From positions 1 through 64,000 of the forward strand of contig NZ_JAANMS010000003.1 in the NCBI RefSeq assembly GCF_011250565.1: DNA of 64,000 bases. Direction: 5' to 3'. Made by a program: the position numbers and the translations under genes. A model generated the notes under the pieces. That model saw nothing but the letters and a program-made list of their open reading frames with translations. It had not been told where the DNA came from and made no database searches. The number at the start of each line of letters is the position of its first letter. Position 1 is the first letter of the stretch. This document shows positions 49,334 through 57,796 of the stretch, piece by piece. Source of the stretch: Nocardioides sp. IC4_145. GTDB lineage: Bacteria > Actinomycetota > Actinomycetes > Propionibacteriales > Nocardioidaceae.

Positions 49334-49367
49334 CGTGAGGTTCATCGGCGGGCCGATGAACCTCACG
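49334..49367. repeat. 16-bp perfect inverted repeat with 2-bp spacer
   Basis: CGTGAGGTTCATCGGC (49334-49349) and its exact complement (49352-49367) are separated by GG. A weaker copy with the same TTCATCGG core lies at about 49279-49298. The hairpin is 44 bp beyond the 3' end of the MinD-like gene on the minus strand, so it may be its terminator; the 185-bp gap has no coding content. Confidence 0.65.
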
Positions 49368-49410
49368 ACCGACCGGCGAACCGGCGAACCGGCGGACCGG
49401 AGCGCACGGG

Positions 49411-50814
49411 TCAGAGCGCGGCGGCCATCCCGGCGCAGGCCTTGAGCCACTGGCGGCGGGTGGCCTCCGACAGCGAGGCATAGGGGACGACCGAGCCGGA
49501 GACGAGGGCGGGGTCGTAGGGCACGCGGTAGACCGCACGGGTCCGCTGCTCGTAGACCTGCACCAGGTCGTGCGCGAGCTTGCTGTCGACCTGGGCGGAG
49601 GGGTCGGAGAGCACCGTGACGGTCTTGTGCTTGAGGTCCTGGTAGCCCGCGTCCTGCAGCGCGTCGAGCATCCACAGGCCGGAGTAGCCGGTGTCCTCGC
49701 GGACGGTGCTGGTCACGACGAGCAGGTCGGCGGCGTCGGCGGCCGCCAGCCAGTTCTCGGCACGCATGTTGTTGCCGGTGTCGACCAGGATCACCCGGTA
49801 GAACCGCTCGAGCAGCTTGTGCACCGCCTGGAAGTCCTGCGCCCGGATCATCCCGGTGACGTCGGGCCGCTCGTCGGAGGCCAGCACGTCGAAGTGGGCG
49901 TCGCCCTGGGACCGGACGAACGCACCCAGGTCACCGATCCGCGACTGGTAGACGTCGCTGAACCGGTTCAGGTCCTCCAGCAGCTCGCGAGTGGTGTTGC
50001 GGTGGGTGCTCCGGGTGCCGCGGATCCCGAGCGTCCCGCGCGTCTCGTTGTTGTCCCACGCGACGACGCCGCCACCGCGGACCGTGCCGAACGTGTAGCC
50101 GGCCGCCAGCACGCCGGTCGTCTTCGCGGCGCCGCCCTTGGGGTTGATGAACGCGATCGTGCGGGGGCCCTCGAAGTCCCGCTGGATCGTGCGCCGGTCG
50201 TTCTCGTGGTCCATCTCGGCCGGACCCATCCGCGGCGAGATCAGGCCACCGCTCCAGCGCCGGACCTTGCCGCGCCAGCCCCAGGTCGCCGGGCCGTGGT
50301 CGATCTCGTCCGCGCGGCGGTCGAGGAAGTCGGTCGCGGTCATGAACCGGCGCGGCTCGGCCTGGTGGTCGCCGGCCTGGTGGTCGCCGGCCTGGCCGGG
50401 CGCCTCGACGGGAGGTACGACGGGCGGCGCGGCGGGTGGTGCGGCGGGCAGTGCGGCCGGCGGCGCCGCAGGTGCTGCGGCGGGCGGCGCGGCAGGCGGC
50501 GGGCTGGAGGGCCACGGGTTCGCCTGCGGCGGCCCCGCCGGAGGCGCAGACGGGGGCGCGCTGGCGTGCGGAGCGACCTGCGGGACCTCGCGGGTGTTGT
50601 GCCGCTGGTCGGCCAGGGGGTCGACCACGCGGTCGGCAGCCGGCGGCGCGAGCGGGTCGGTCAGCGGGTCGGCGAGCGGATCGGTCAGCGGGTCGGCGGC
50701 CGCGCGCTGCCCGGCGGCGTACGCCCCCAGCTCCTCCGGCGTGTAGAGCCGGTCGCTGGTGTCGGAGAGGTCGTGCTGGTCGGTCCGCTGGTAGGGGTCC
50801 TGCGGCTGGCTCAT
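49411..50814 (-). CDS. MinD/ParA-like ATPase with Pro/Ala-rich N-terminus
   Basis: A 467-aa protein. Residues 1-150 are low complexity: PLTD/PLAD repeats, Pro/Ala tracts and a GDHQA duplication. The C-terminal domain is a deviant-Walker P-loop ATPase with NPKGGAAKTTG (about 224-234), WDNNETRGTLG and VILVDTGNNMRAENW. It resembles the EspI-like ATPases associated with type VII secretion in actinobacteria, but no WXG100 or Ecc genes are near. A role in positioning or secretion is inference. Confidence 0.75.
   Translation of the reverse strand: MSQPQDPYQRTDQHDLSDTSDRLYTPEELGAYAAGQRAAADPLTDPLADPLTDPLAPPAADRVVDPLADQRHNTREVPQVAPHASAPPSAPPAGPPQANPWPSSPPPAAPPAAAPAAPPAALPAAPPAAPPVVPPVEAPGQAGDHQAGDHQAEPRRFMTATDFLDRRADEIDHGPATWGWRGKVRRWSGGLISPRMGPAEMDHENDRRTIQRDFEGPRTIAFINPKGGAAKTTGVLAAGYTFGTVRGGGVVAWDNNETRGTLGIRGTRSTHRNTTRELLEDLNRFSDVYQSRIGDLGAFVRSQGDAHFDVLASDERPDVTGMIRAQDFQAVHKLLERFYRVILVDTGNNMRAENWLAAADAADLLVVTSTVREDTGYSGLWMLDALQDAGYQDLKHKTVTVLSDPSAQVDSKLAHDLVQVYEQRTRAVYRVPYDPALVSGSVVPYASLSEATRRQWLKACAGMAAAL
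50651..50698. repeat. in-frame tandem of four 12-bp units in the MinD-like gene
   Basis: AGCGGGTCGGTC-type 12-mers alternate with AGCGGGTCGGCG four times, encoding PLTD/PLAD repeats. A second in-frame tandem (two 15-bp units, GDHQA) lies at 50359-50388. Such short coding repeats are prone to copy-number change. Confidence 0.6.
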
Positions 50815-50913
50815 CCGGGCTTCCTCCGTCGTCGCGACCGCTCGATCACGGTGTCTCGGTCAGTGCTCCGAGGCTCCTTCCCCCGACAGCCGCCGGTCAC
50901 ACGTCCGCGCAGG

Positions 50914-52311
50914 TCACAGGTCCAGTCGGCGCAGGGCGGTCTCGACGGCGCGCTGGAAGGTCGGGAACGGGAAGTGCATCCCGCGCAGCACCTCCACCGG
51001 GACCTCCGCGTGGACGGCGGTCGACAGCAGCCCCATGACCTCGCCGCCGTACGGCGCGACCACCGTGCCGCCGACGAGCACCCCGCGCTCGGCGTCGGCC
51101 ACGACCTTGACCACGCCCTCGTTGCCCGGGCCGTGCATCCAGCCACGGCTGGAGCGGGGCACGTCGGCGAGCCCCACCCGCACGTCGACCCCGGCGCCGC
51201 GGGCCTGCTGCTCGGTGAGGCCGACGGCGCCGACCTCGGGATCGGTGAACGTGACGCGGGTCAGCGCGCGGTAGTCGGCGGGCCGCACCGCGCGGCCGAG
51301 CAGGTCCGCGACGACGCCGACGGCCTGGTACTTCGCCACGTGCGTGAACGGCCCCTCCCCGGTCACGTCGCCGACCGCCCAGAGCCGGTCGCCGGCGCGG
51401 AGGTGCTCGTCGACCTCGATCCGGCCGGCGTCCGGGTCGAGCCCGACGGTCTCGAGGCCGATCCCGCGCAGGTTCGCCCGCCGCCCGGTGGCCACGAGCA
51501 GCTCGTCGACGACCACCTCGCCGCCGGGCAGCGAGAGGCGGAACTCCCCGTCGCCGTGCTCGACGGCCCGCACCTCGGTCCCGGTGCGCACGTCGATCCC
51601 CTCGCGGGTGAACGCTGCGGTCACCGCCGCACTGGCCTCCGGCTCCTCGGGACCGAGCAACCGGGGCCCCGCCTCGAGCAGCGTGACCGTCGACCCGAAC
51701 CGCGCGAACGCCTGCGCCAGCTCCGCCCCGATCGGCCCGCCGCCGAGCACGCCGAGACGCGCGGGAGCGGCGGTCGCGTGGACGACCTCCTTGTTGGTCC
51801 AGTGCGGCGTGCCGGCCAGGCCGGGGACCGGTGGGGCGTCCGCCTCGGTGCCGGTCGCGAGCACGACGCCGCGCCGGGCGACGTACACCGCGGTGCCCCT
51901 GGTGCTCTCGACGACCACCCGACCGGGCCCGTCGAGGCGGCCGCGGCCGCGGACCAGCCGCACGCCGGCCTCCTGCAGCGGCAGGCTGTGGCCGTCATCG
52001 CTCCAGTCGTGGTTGGCCTCGCGGATCCGGCGCGCGGTCGGGGCGAGGTCCGGCTCGACCGTGGCCCGCCCGGCGAGCTCGTCGACGTGCCGGGCCTCGG
52101 CCAGGACGTGCGCGCCGCGGATCATCAGCTTCGAGGGGGTGCAGCCCCAGAACGGGCACTCCCCACCCACCAGGTCCTTCTCGACGCCCACGACCTCGAG
52201 CCCTTCGCGGGCCAGCTTGATCGCGGCGTGCTCGCCGCCGGCGCCGAGCCCCAGGACGACCACGTCGACGGTCGTCGCGTCGGCTCCGCTCGTGGTCCCG
52301 GTCGTGATCAT
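50914..52311 (-). CDS. NAD(P)/FAD-dependent disulfide-type oxidoreductase (paralog A)
   Basis: A 465-aa pyridine nucleotide-disulfide reductase of the mercuric-reductase/dihydrolipoamide-dehydrogenase superfamily. Motifs: FAD loop VVVLGLGAGGEHAA, the redox disulfide GGECPFWGCTPSKLM, NAD loop GVLGGGPIGAELAQAF, FAD-site LWAVGDVTGEGP, and a C-terminal dimer domain ending FPFPTFQRAVETAL. The usual C-terminal HxxxE base pair is replaced (HAEVPVEVLRGMHFPFP). The ATG overlaps the DUF1206 stop by 4 nt. Substrate unknown. Confidence 0.82.
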   Translation of the reverse strand: MITTGTTSGADATTVDVVVLGLGAGGEHAAIKLAREGLEVVGVEKDLVGGECPFWGCTPSKLMIRGAHVLAEARHVDELAGRATVEPDLAPTARRIREANHDWSDDGHSLPLQEAGVRLVRGRGRLDGPGRVVVESTRGTAVYVARRGVVLATGTEADAPPVPGLAGTPHWTNKEVVHATAAPARLGVLGGGPIGAELAQAFARFGSTVTLLEAGPRLLGPEEPEASAAVTAAFTREGIDVRTGTEVRAVEHGDGEFRLSLPGGEVVVDELLVATGRRANLRGIGLETVGLDPDAGRIEVDEHLRAGDRLWAVGDVTGEGPFTHVAKYQAVGVVADLLGRAVRPADYRALTRVTFTDPEVGAVGLTEQQARGAGVDVRVGLADVPRSSRGWMHGPGNEGVVKVVADAERGVLVGGTVVAPYGGEVMGLLSTAVHAEVPVEVLRGMHFPFPTFQRAVETALRRLDL

Positions 52312-53123
52312 CGCGACAGGTGCCGGGCCTGGGCGAAGGTGAACAGCCCGTAGCAACCGATGCCCACGCCGACGAGCACGAGCAGCACCGGCCCGAACGG
52401 CTGCTCGAGCACCTCCTTCAGCGCCTCGTCGAGCCCGCCGGACTTCTTCGCGTCGTGCGTGGCGGCGGCGTAGCAGAAGAGCCCGCCGACGATGCCGAGC
52501 GCGATGCCCTTGGCGACGTGGCCGACCCGGCCCAGCCAGACGTACGCCGTGCCGGTGTCACCGCTGCGGCCCTGGGCGCTGAGGTCCTTCTCGAGCTTGT
52601 CGGTGCAGGCGCGGACGACCAGCGCGACGCCGTAGCCGATGATCGCCAGGCCGACGAGGAAGACGATCGCCTGCCCGAGCGGCAGGTTCATCAGCGTCGC
52701 GGTCAGGGTCTCCTCCGACGACTTCCCACCGCCACCGCCGGAGCCCGTGGCGATGCGGACGGCGCTGGCGCCGATCGCGGCGTACACGACGGCCTTGCCG
52801 GCGGAGGTGAGCCGCTTGCGCAGCCGGGCGGCGCCCTCCTCGTCGCGGTGGCCGACGACGGCCTCGAACGCGCGCCACAGCACCAGCAGGAACATGCCGA
52901 GGGCGACGAGCCAGACGAGCACCTCGCCGAACGGCTGCTGCGCCAGCTCGCGCACCGCGCCGCTGGTCGACGCCTCGCCCTCGCGGTCACCGAGCGCGAG
53001 CTGGACGGCCAGCCAGGCGATGACGACGTAGACCGCCCCGTAGGCGACGAGCCCCACCCGCACCGCCCGGTCGAACCAAGGGCTGGCGTCGGCGCGGCGG
53101 GCGTGCTCCTGCAGGTCGGTCAC
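52308..53123 (-). CDS. DUF1206 integral membrane protein
   Basis: A 271-aa protein with six hydrophobic helices in three pairs, which is the DUF1206 layout of three repeats of a two-helix unit. Repeats begin RVGLVAYGAVYVVIAWLA, GKAVVYAAIGASAVR and VGHVAKGIALGIVGGLFCYA, each with a loop containing LMNLPLGQAIVF- or QPFG-type text before the second helix. The function is unknown. It sits between two paralogous flavin reductases, overlapping the first by 4 nt and 5 nt from the second. Confidence 0.88.
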   Translation of the reverse strand: MTDLQEHARRADASPWFDRAVRVGLVAYGAVYVVIAWLAVQLALGDREGEASTSGAVRELAQQPFGEVLVWLVALGMFLLVLWRAFEAVVGHRDEEGAARLRKRLTSAGKAVVYAAIGASAVRIATGSGGGGGKSSEETLTATLMNLPLGQAIVFLVGLAIIGYGVALVVRACTDKLEKDLSAQGRSGDTGTAYVWLGRVGHVAKGIALGIVGGLFCYAAATHDAKKSGGLDEALKEVLEQPFGPVLLVLVGVGIGCYGLFTFAQARHLSR

Positions 53124-53128
53124 GCGGG

Positions 53129-54517
53129 TCAGTTACCCAGGTCGGCCAGGGCGGACTCGATCGCGCGGGAGAACGTCGGGTAGGCCCAGATCATCGTCCG
53201 CAGCTGCTCGACCGGGACGGCCGCGTGCACGGCGAGAGCGAGGGCGTGCAGCACCTCCCCACCGGCCGGGCCGACCACCGTCGCGCCGACGAGCACGCCG
53301 CGACCGGCGTCCTCGACGAGCTTGACCAGGCCGGCCGCGCCCGGACCGTGCACGAACCCGCGCGAGGACGACGCCAGGTCGGTGGAGCCGGTGCGCACCG
53401 AGAGGCCGGCGTCGCGTGCCTGCTGCTCGCTCATGCCGACGCCGGCGACCTCGGGGTCGGTGAAGGTGACGTGCGGCACCGCTGCGTACGCCGCCGGCGG
53501 CCCGTCCTGGTCGAGCACGTCGCGCAGCGCGATCGCGGACTGGTACATCGACACGTGCGTGTAGGCGCCGTGCCCGGTCACGTCGCCGAGGACCCAGAGA
53601 CCCTCGGCCGCCCGCAGCCGCTCGTCGACCTCGACGCTCCGCGCGGACGGGTCCAGCCCGACGGTGTCGAGACCGAGCCCGTCGAGGTTCGGGGTGCGGC
53701 CGGTGGCGACGAGCAGCCGGCCGCCCGTGACCCGCTCCTCCCCCACGACGACCGTGAAGCCGCCGTCGGCCCACTCGACCAGGCTCGGCTCCGCGCCGGT
53801 GACCACCCGCACACCCTCCTCGGCGAGCACCCGCTCGAGGGCGGCCGAAGCCTCGGGCTCGTCGTGGGGCAGCAGCCGCTCGTTGTGCTGGAGCACGGTG
53901 ACCCGGCTGCCGAACCGCGCGAAGACCTGGGCCAGCTCGCAGCCGATCGGCCCGCCGCCGAGCACCACCAGCGAGGCCGGCACCTCGGTCGCCCGCAGCG
54001 CCTCGCGGTTGCTCCAGAACGGCGTGCCCTCCAGGCCCGGCACCGGCGGCGCCGCGGGACGCGTGCCGGGGTTGAGGACCACGCCGCGCCGGGCCGCGTA
54101 GGTCCGGGTCGAGCCGTCGCGGAGCTCGACCGCTACGCGGCGTACCCCGGTGAGGCGGGCGGTGCCGTGGTGCACCGTCGCGCCGGCGTCCTCGAGGCGG
54201 CGGACCGCGACCGTGTCGTCCCAGTCGTCGGTGGCCTTCTCGCGGATGCGGCGCGCGACCGGCGCCCACGACGGGGTCACCTCGACGTCACCGGCCAGCG
54301 TCCCTGCGCGACGGGCCTCGGCGAGGGTGCCGGCGGCGCGGAGCATCATCTTCGACGGGATGCACCCGTAGTAGGGGCACTCACCGCCGACGAGGTGCTT
54401 GTCGACCGCGACCACCGACAGGCCGGCCTGCGCCGCGCCGCTGGCGAGGGCCTCGCCGCCCGGCCCGAGGCCGACGACGACGAGGTCCACCTCGCGCGCC
54501 TGCTGCTCGTTGCTCAT
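53129..54517 (-). CDS. NAD(P)/FAD-dependent disulfide-type oxidoreductase (paralog B)
   Basis: A 462-aa paralog of the gene at 50914-52311, with the same order of motifs: VVVGLGPGGEALASGAA, GGECPYYGCIPSKMM, VVLGGGPIGCELAQVF and LWVLGDVTGHGA, ending MIWAYPTFSRAIESALADLG. The similarity to paralog A (GGECPxxGCxPSK, YADxxHVTFTDPEVxGVGxxEQQA) shows a gene duplication. It is the first gene of an oxidoreductase-DUF1206-oxidoreductase unit. Disulfide or quinone reduction at the membrane is a reasonable guess, not shown. Confidence 0.82.
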   Translation of the reverse strand: MSNEQQAREVDLVVVGLGPGGEALASGAAQAGLSVVAVDKHLVGGECPYYGCIPSKMMLRAAGTLAEARRAGTLAGDVEVTPSWAPVARRIREKATDDWDDTVAVRRLEDAGATVHHGTARLTGVRRVAVELRDGSTRTYAARRGVVLNPGTRPAAPPVPGLEGTPFWSNREALRATEVPASLVVLGGGPIGCELAQVFARFGSRVTVLQHNERLLPHDEPEASAALERVLAEEGVRVVTGAEPSLVEWADGGFTVVVGEERVTGGRLLVATGRTPNLDGLGLDTVGLDPSARSVEVDERLRAAEGLWVLGDVTGHGAYTHVSMYQSAIALRDVLDQDGPPAAYAAVPHVTFTDPEVAGVGMSEQQARDAGLSVRTGSTDLASSSRGFVHGPGAAGLVKLVEDAGRGVLVGATVVGPAGGEVLHALALAVHAAVPVEQLRTMIWAYPTFSRAIESALADLGN

Positions 54518-54555
54518 CGCGCCAGCATGGCGCGGCCGTCAAGCGCCGGGGTGCT

Positions 54556-54975
54556 TCAGCCCAGCGTCGCCTTGTTCCGCGAGAGGTTGCCCAGCACGCC
54601 GTTGACGAACTGCGGCGACTCGTCGGTCGACAGGTCGCGCACGAGCGCCATCGCCTCGCTGATCGCGACCGAGTCCGGGACGTCCTCGGCGTAGAGCAGC
54701 TCCCACAGGCCCAGGCGCAGCACGTTGCGGTCCACCGCGGGCATCCGCTCGAGGGTCCAGCCCTCGGCGTACTCCCGCAGCAGGGCGTCGATGCGCGCCT
54801 GCTGCTCGACCACGCCGCGCACGAGCGTGGCGGTGTAGGGGTTGGTCGGGGCCTCGCCCTCGGCGATCGCCCGGTCGAGCGCCTCGACCGGCGACTCGCC
54901 CCGCATGTCGGAGGCGTAGAGGACGTCGAGCGCGCGCTTGCGCGCCTTGGACCGCGCCGTGGAACGAGCCGACAT
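54556..54975 (-). CDS. nusB: transcription antitermination factor NusB
   Basis: RNA-binding partner of NusE (S10) in rRNA antitermination. The 139-aa all-helical protein starts STARSKARKRALDVLYASDM (basic RNA-binding helix), followed by EYAEGWTLERMPAVDRNVLRLGLWELLY and AISEAMALVRDLSTDESPQFVNGVLGNL, the family signature. The ATG overlaps the efp stop by one codon position. It ends the aro-efp-nusB block. Confidence 0.95.
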   Translation of the reverse strand: MSARSTARSKARKRALDVLYASDMRGESPVEALDRAIAEGEAPTNPYTATLVRGVVEQQARIDALLREYAEGWTLERMPAVDRNVLRLGLWELLYAEDVPDSVAISEAMALVRDLSTDESPQFVNGVLGNLSRNKATLG

Positions 54976-55538
54976 CAGGACTTGACGCGTCCCAGGTAGG
55001 AGGAGTCGCGGGTGTCGACCTTGACCTTCTCGCCCTGGTTGATGAAGAGCGGCACCTGGATCTCGTGGCCGGTCTCCAGCGTCGCCGGCTTGGTGCGGCC
55101 GGTGGCGGAGTCGCCGGCGAGGCCGGGCTCGGTGAAGGTGATGACGAGCTCGACGGAGGCGGGCATCTCGATGAAGAGCACGCGGCCCTCGTTCGTCGCG
55201 ACGATGACCTCCTGGTTCTCGAGCAGGAAGTTCTGCGCGTCGCCGACGATCTCCGGCGCGACCTCGAGCTGGTCGTAGGACTGGACGTCCATGAAGACGA
55301 ACGACGTGCCGTCGTTGTAGAGGTACTGCATGGTGCGACGGTCGACCGTGGCGGTCTCGACCTTGGTGCCGGCGTTGAAGGTCTTGTCGACGTTCTTGCC
55401 CGACTCGACGTTGCGGAGCTTGGTCCGCACGAAGGCGGGGCCCTTGCCCGGCTTGACGTGCTGGAACTCCACCACGGACCAGAGCTGCCCGTCGATGTTG
55501 AGGACCATGCCGTTCTTGAGGTCGTTCGTCGTTGCCAT
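54975..55538 (-). CDS. efp: translation elongation factor P
   Basis: Relieves ribosome stalling at polyproline stretches. The 187-aa length is typical and three beta-barrel domains are visible: [18 protein letters not shown], the loop [16 protein letters not shown] with the modifiable-position Lys, [18 protein letters not shown], and [22 protein letters not shown] with [22 protein letters not shown]. The ATG at 55538 is chosen because the protein then starts as in relatives; an upstream in-frame extension (26 residues) looks like 5' UTR. Confidence 0.96.
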   Translation of the reverse strand: MATTNDLKNGMVLNIDGQLWSVVEFQHVKPGKGPAFVRTKLRNVESGKNVDKTFNAGTKVETATVDRRTMQYLYNDGTSFVFMDVQSYDQLEVAPEIVGDAQNFLLENQEVIVATNEGRVLFIEMPASVELVITFTEPGLAGDSATGRTKPATLETGHEIQVPLFINQGEKVKVDTRDSSYLGRVKS

Positions 55539-55621
55539 GCGCGCGTTGTCAGCCTTCGTCGTCGTCCGGTGGGCGGAGGTGCTCGTGGCCGCCTCACCGG
55601 CGCCTCCGGGCACGGCGCACG

Positions 55622-55627
55622 AGTCTA
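55622..55627 (-). promoter_or_regulatory. -10 box TAGACT upstream of efp
   Basis: On the minus strand TAGACT (55627-55622) lies 84 nt before the efp ATG, implying a leader of roughly 75-80 nt. No convincing -35 TTGNNN is seen. It gives efp-nusB a promoter separate from aroQ, from which it is split by a long hairpin. Confidence 0.4.
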
Positions 55628-55656
55628 CCGGCGCGGCGCTCCTTCCCCCGAATACG

Positions 55657-55708
55657 GGCCTCGTGCTGCCCAGCGGGCGCCAGGACGCACGGTGGGCAGC
55701 ACGAGGCC
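55657..55708. terminator. perfect 16-bp inverted repeat after aroQ
   Basis: GGCCTCGTGCTGCCCA (55657-55672) and its exact complement (55693-55708) flank a 20-nt loop. It starts 8 nt beyond the aroQ stop on the minus strand and before the efp -10 box, a natural terminator position. The arm sequence and 20-nt loop are reminiscent of the repeats at 25532-25651. Confidence 0.6.
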
Positions 55709-55716
55709 GCAGGGGT

Positions 55717-56145
55717 TCAGCCGCGCGCGAGCACCTCGAGGGCCATCCGGTAGCCGTCGACCCCGTGGCCCGCGACGACCTCGACGGCGTACGCCGTGAC
55801 GACCGAGTGGTGGCGGAACTCCTCGGGCCGCTTGCTCGGGTCGGAGAGGTGCACCTCGACCAGCGGCGCCTCGAGCTGGGCGCACGCGTCGAGCACGGCG
55901 TAGGAGTAGTGCGTCCACGCGGCGGCGTTGAGCACCACCGGGATCCGGTCGTCGGCGGCCTGGTTGAGCCAGTCGACCATCACGCCCTCGTGGTTGGTCT
56001 GGCGCACCTCGACCTCGAGCCCGAGCTCCGCGCCCCACGCGACGCAGAGGTCGACGAGCTCGGCATGGGTCGTGGTGCCGTAGATCTCCGGCTGGCGCCG
56101 GCCCAGCCGGCCCAGGTTCGGCCCGTTGAGGACGAGGACCCTCAC
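55717..56145 (-). CDS. aroQ: 3-dehydroquinate dehydratase, type II
   Basis: Third step of the shikimate pathway; dodecameric type II enzyme in relatives. The 142-aa protein has [19 protein letters not shown] (active-site Tyr and Arg loop), [32 protein letters not shown] and a catalytic His in the [18 protein letters not shown] stretch. The GTG overlaps the aroB stop (GTGA). Confidence 0.96.
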   Translation of the reverse strand: MRVLVLNGPNLGRLGRRQPEIYGTTTHAELVDLCVAWGAELGLEVEVRQTNHEGVMVDWLNQAADDRIPVVLNAAAWTHYSYAVLDACAQLEAPLVEVHLSDPSKRPEEFRHHSVVTAYAVEVVAGHGVDGYRMALEVLARG

Positions 56146-57281
56146 GGCTGCTCCGGTGCCTCTTCCCCGAGCTCGAGGGCGTCGTACGCCGCGCGCAGGT
56201 TCGCCTCGGACGGCCCGGCCAGGACCGCCGGCCGCGCGACGTCGTCCAGCACGACGAACCGCAGCTGGGAGCCGCGCGCCTTCTTGTCCACGCGCATCAG
56301 CTCGAGCACGTCGTCGAAGGACGGGCCGGACATCCCCGTGGGGAGGCCGAAGCGGCCGAACAGGTCACGGTGCCGCTGCACCAGGTCGGGGCCGATCCGG
56401 CCCTCGAGCCGCGCGAGCTCGGCGACGTACACGCAGCCGAGCGAGACAGCCTCGCCGTGGCGGATGGAGTAGCCGCTGATCGCCTCGATCGCGTGCCCGA
56501 GGGTGTGGCCGTAGTTGAGGACCTCGCGACCCGGGTGGCCGTCGCGGCCGCCGGTCTCGCGCAGGTCGGCGACCACGACGTCGATCTTCACGCGGATCGC
56601 GCGCTCGACGAGCTCGCGGAGCACCGGGTCGTCGACCCCGAGCGTGCCGGGCTCGAGGGACTCGGCGAGCCGGAGGATCTCCGGGTCGGCGATGAAGCCG
56701 CACTTGATGACCTCGGCCAGGCCGGAGACGAGCTCCTCGCCGGCGAGGGTGCGCAGGTAGGACAGGTCGCACAGCACGCCGGCCGGCTCGTGGAAGGCGC
56801 CGACGAGGTTCTTGCCGGCCTCGGTGTTGACCGCGGTCTTGCCGCCCACGGCGGCGTCGACCATGGCGAGCAGCGTGGTGGGCACGTGCACGACGCGTAC
56901 GCCGCGCAGCCAGGTGGCGGCGATGAACCCACCGAGGTCGGTGGTCGCGCCGCCGCCGAGGGTGACGACGACGTCGGAGCGCGTGAAGCCCTCCTGGCCC
57001 AGCGCGTTCCAGATCTCGGCCGCGACGTCGACCGACTTCGCCTCCTCGCCCTCGGGCACCGCGAAGACCAGGACCTCGCGCTCGCCGAGGGTGTCGACGA
57101 GGTCGTCGGCGTAGGGCTGCAGCCGCGTGTCAACGACCAGCGCGACCCGCTCCGCGGCGTCGCCGACCATGGCCGGCAGGTGGCGGGCCAGGTCGGTGCC
57201 GACCACGACGTCGTACGGCGAGGCGCCGCCGACGTGCAGCGTGGTCTCGGCGGTGCCCGCGGTGGGGGTGGGGTCAGTCAT
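56142..57281 (-). CDS. aroB: 3-dehydroquinate synthase
   Basis: Second step of the shikimate pathway, NAD- and zinc-dependent. The 379-aa protein shows [75 protein letters not shown], and the zinc His in [12 protein letters not shown] and [10 protein letters not shown]. The ATG at 57281 overlaps the aroK stop by 4 nt. An in-frame open stretch upstream is antisense-free but lies within aroK and is a shadow. Confidence 0.96.
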   Translation of the reverse strand: MTDPTPTAGTAETTLHVGGASPYDVVVGTDLARHLPAMVGDAAERVALVVDTRLQPYADDLVDTLGEREVLVFAVPEGEEAKSVDVAAEIWNALGQEGFTRSDVVVTLGGGATTDLGGFIAATWLRGVRVVHVPTTLLAMVDAAVGGKTAVNTEAGKNLVGAFHEPAGVLCDLSYLRTLAGEELVSGLAEVIKCGFIADPEILRLAESLEPGTLGVDDPVLRELVERAIRVKIDVVVADLRETGGRDGHPGREVLNYGHTLGHAIEAISGYSIRHGEAVSLGCVYVAELARLEGRIGPDLVQRHRDLFGRFGLPTGMSGPSFDDVLELMRVDKKARGSQLRFVVLDDVARPAVLAGPSEANLRAAYDALELGEEAPEQP

Positions 57282-57796
57282 CGGGGAAGGGCCTCCAGGA
57301 TCTCGTCGGCGACCTGCTGGGGGGTGCGCCCGTCGGTGTCGACGACCAGGGTGGCCACCGACTCGTACACCGGCGCCCGCTCGTCGAGCAGCGCCTTGAC
57401 CCGCGACCGTACGCCACCGACCAGCAGCGGGCGCGACGTGCCGAGGCCGACCCGCTTGACCGCGTCGGCCAGGCCCACGCGCAGGAACACCACGGGGTGG
57501 CCGGCGAGCTGCTCGCGGGTCGCGGGGTCGAGGACCGCTCCCCCGCCGAGCGCGAGCACGCCGTCGTGCTCGGCCAGCGCGGTGGCGACCGCGGCCGCCT
57601 CGAGCCGCCGGAAGTGCGCCTCGCCGGAGTCGACGAAGATGTCGGAGACCGAGCGGCCCTCGGCCGCCTCGACGTCCTGGTCCGTGTCGCGGGCGGCCAC
57701 GCCCCACGCGTCGGCGAGCAGCCGGGCGACAGTCGTCTTGCCGGCGCCCATCGGGCCGACGAGCACCGCGCGCGGGCCGTGCGTCGCGGCGCTCAC
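57278..57796 (-). CDS. aroK: shikimate kinase
   Basis: Fifth step of the shikimate pathway. The 172-aa kinase has the P-loop [19 protein letters not shown] (about residues 11-29), the shikimate-binding Asp in [39 protein letters not shown] and RPLL before the lid. The GTG overlaps the aroC stop by 4 nt. Confidence 0.96.
   Translation of the reverse strand: MSAATHGPRAVLVGPMGAGKTTVARLLADAWGVAARDTDQDVEAAEGRSVSDIFVDSGEAHFRRLEAAAVATALAEHDGVLALGGGAVLDPATREQLAGHPVVFLRVGLADAVKRVGLGTSRPLLVGGVRSRVKALLDERAPVYESVATLVVDTDGRTPQQVADEILEALPR

Noticed and set aside
48581-49367. Insertion sequence around the 160-aa hypothetical gene
   Set aside because: The gene has no transposase motif, and the flanking repeats are not matched terminal inverted repeats with target duplications.
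55539-55613. 26-residue N-terminal extension of EF-P
   Set aside because: It lacks similarity to EF-P, and the internal ATG gives the standard 187-aa protein; the stretch is better seen as the 5' UTR behind TAGACT.
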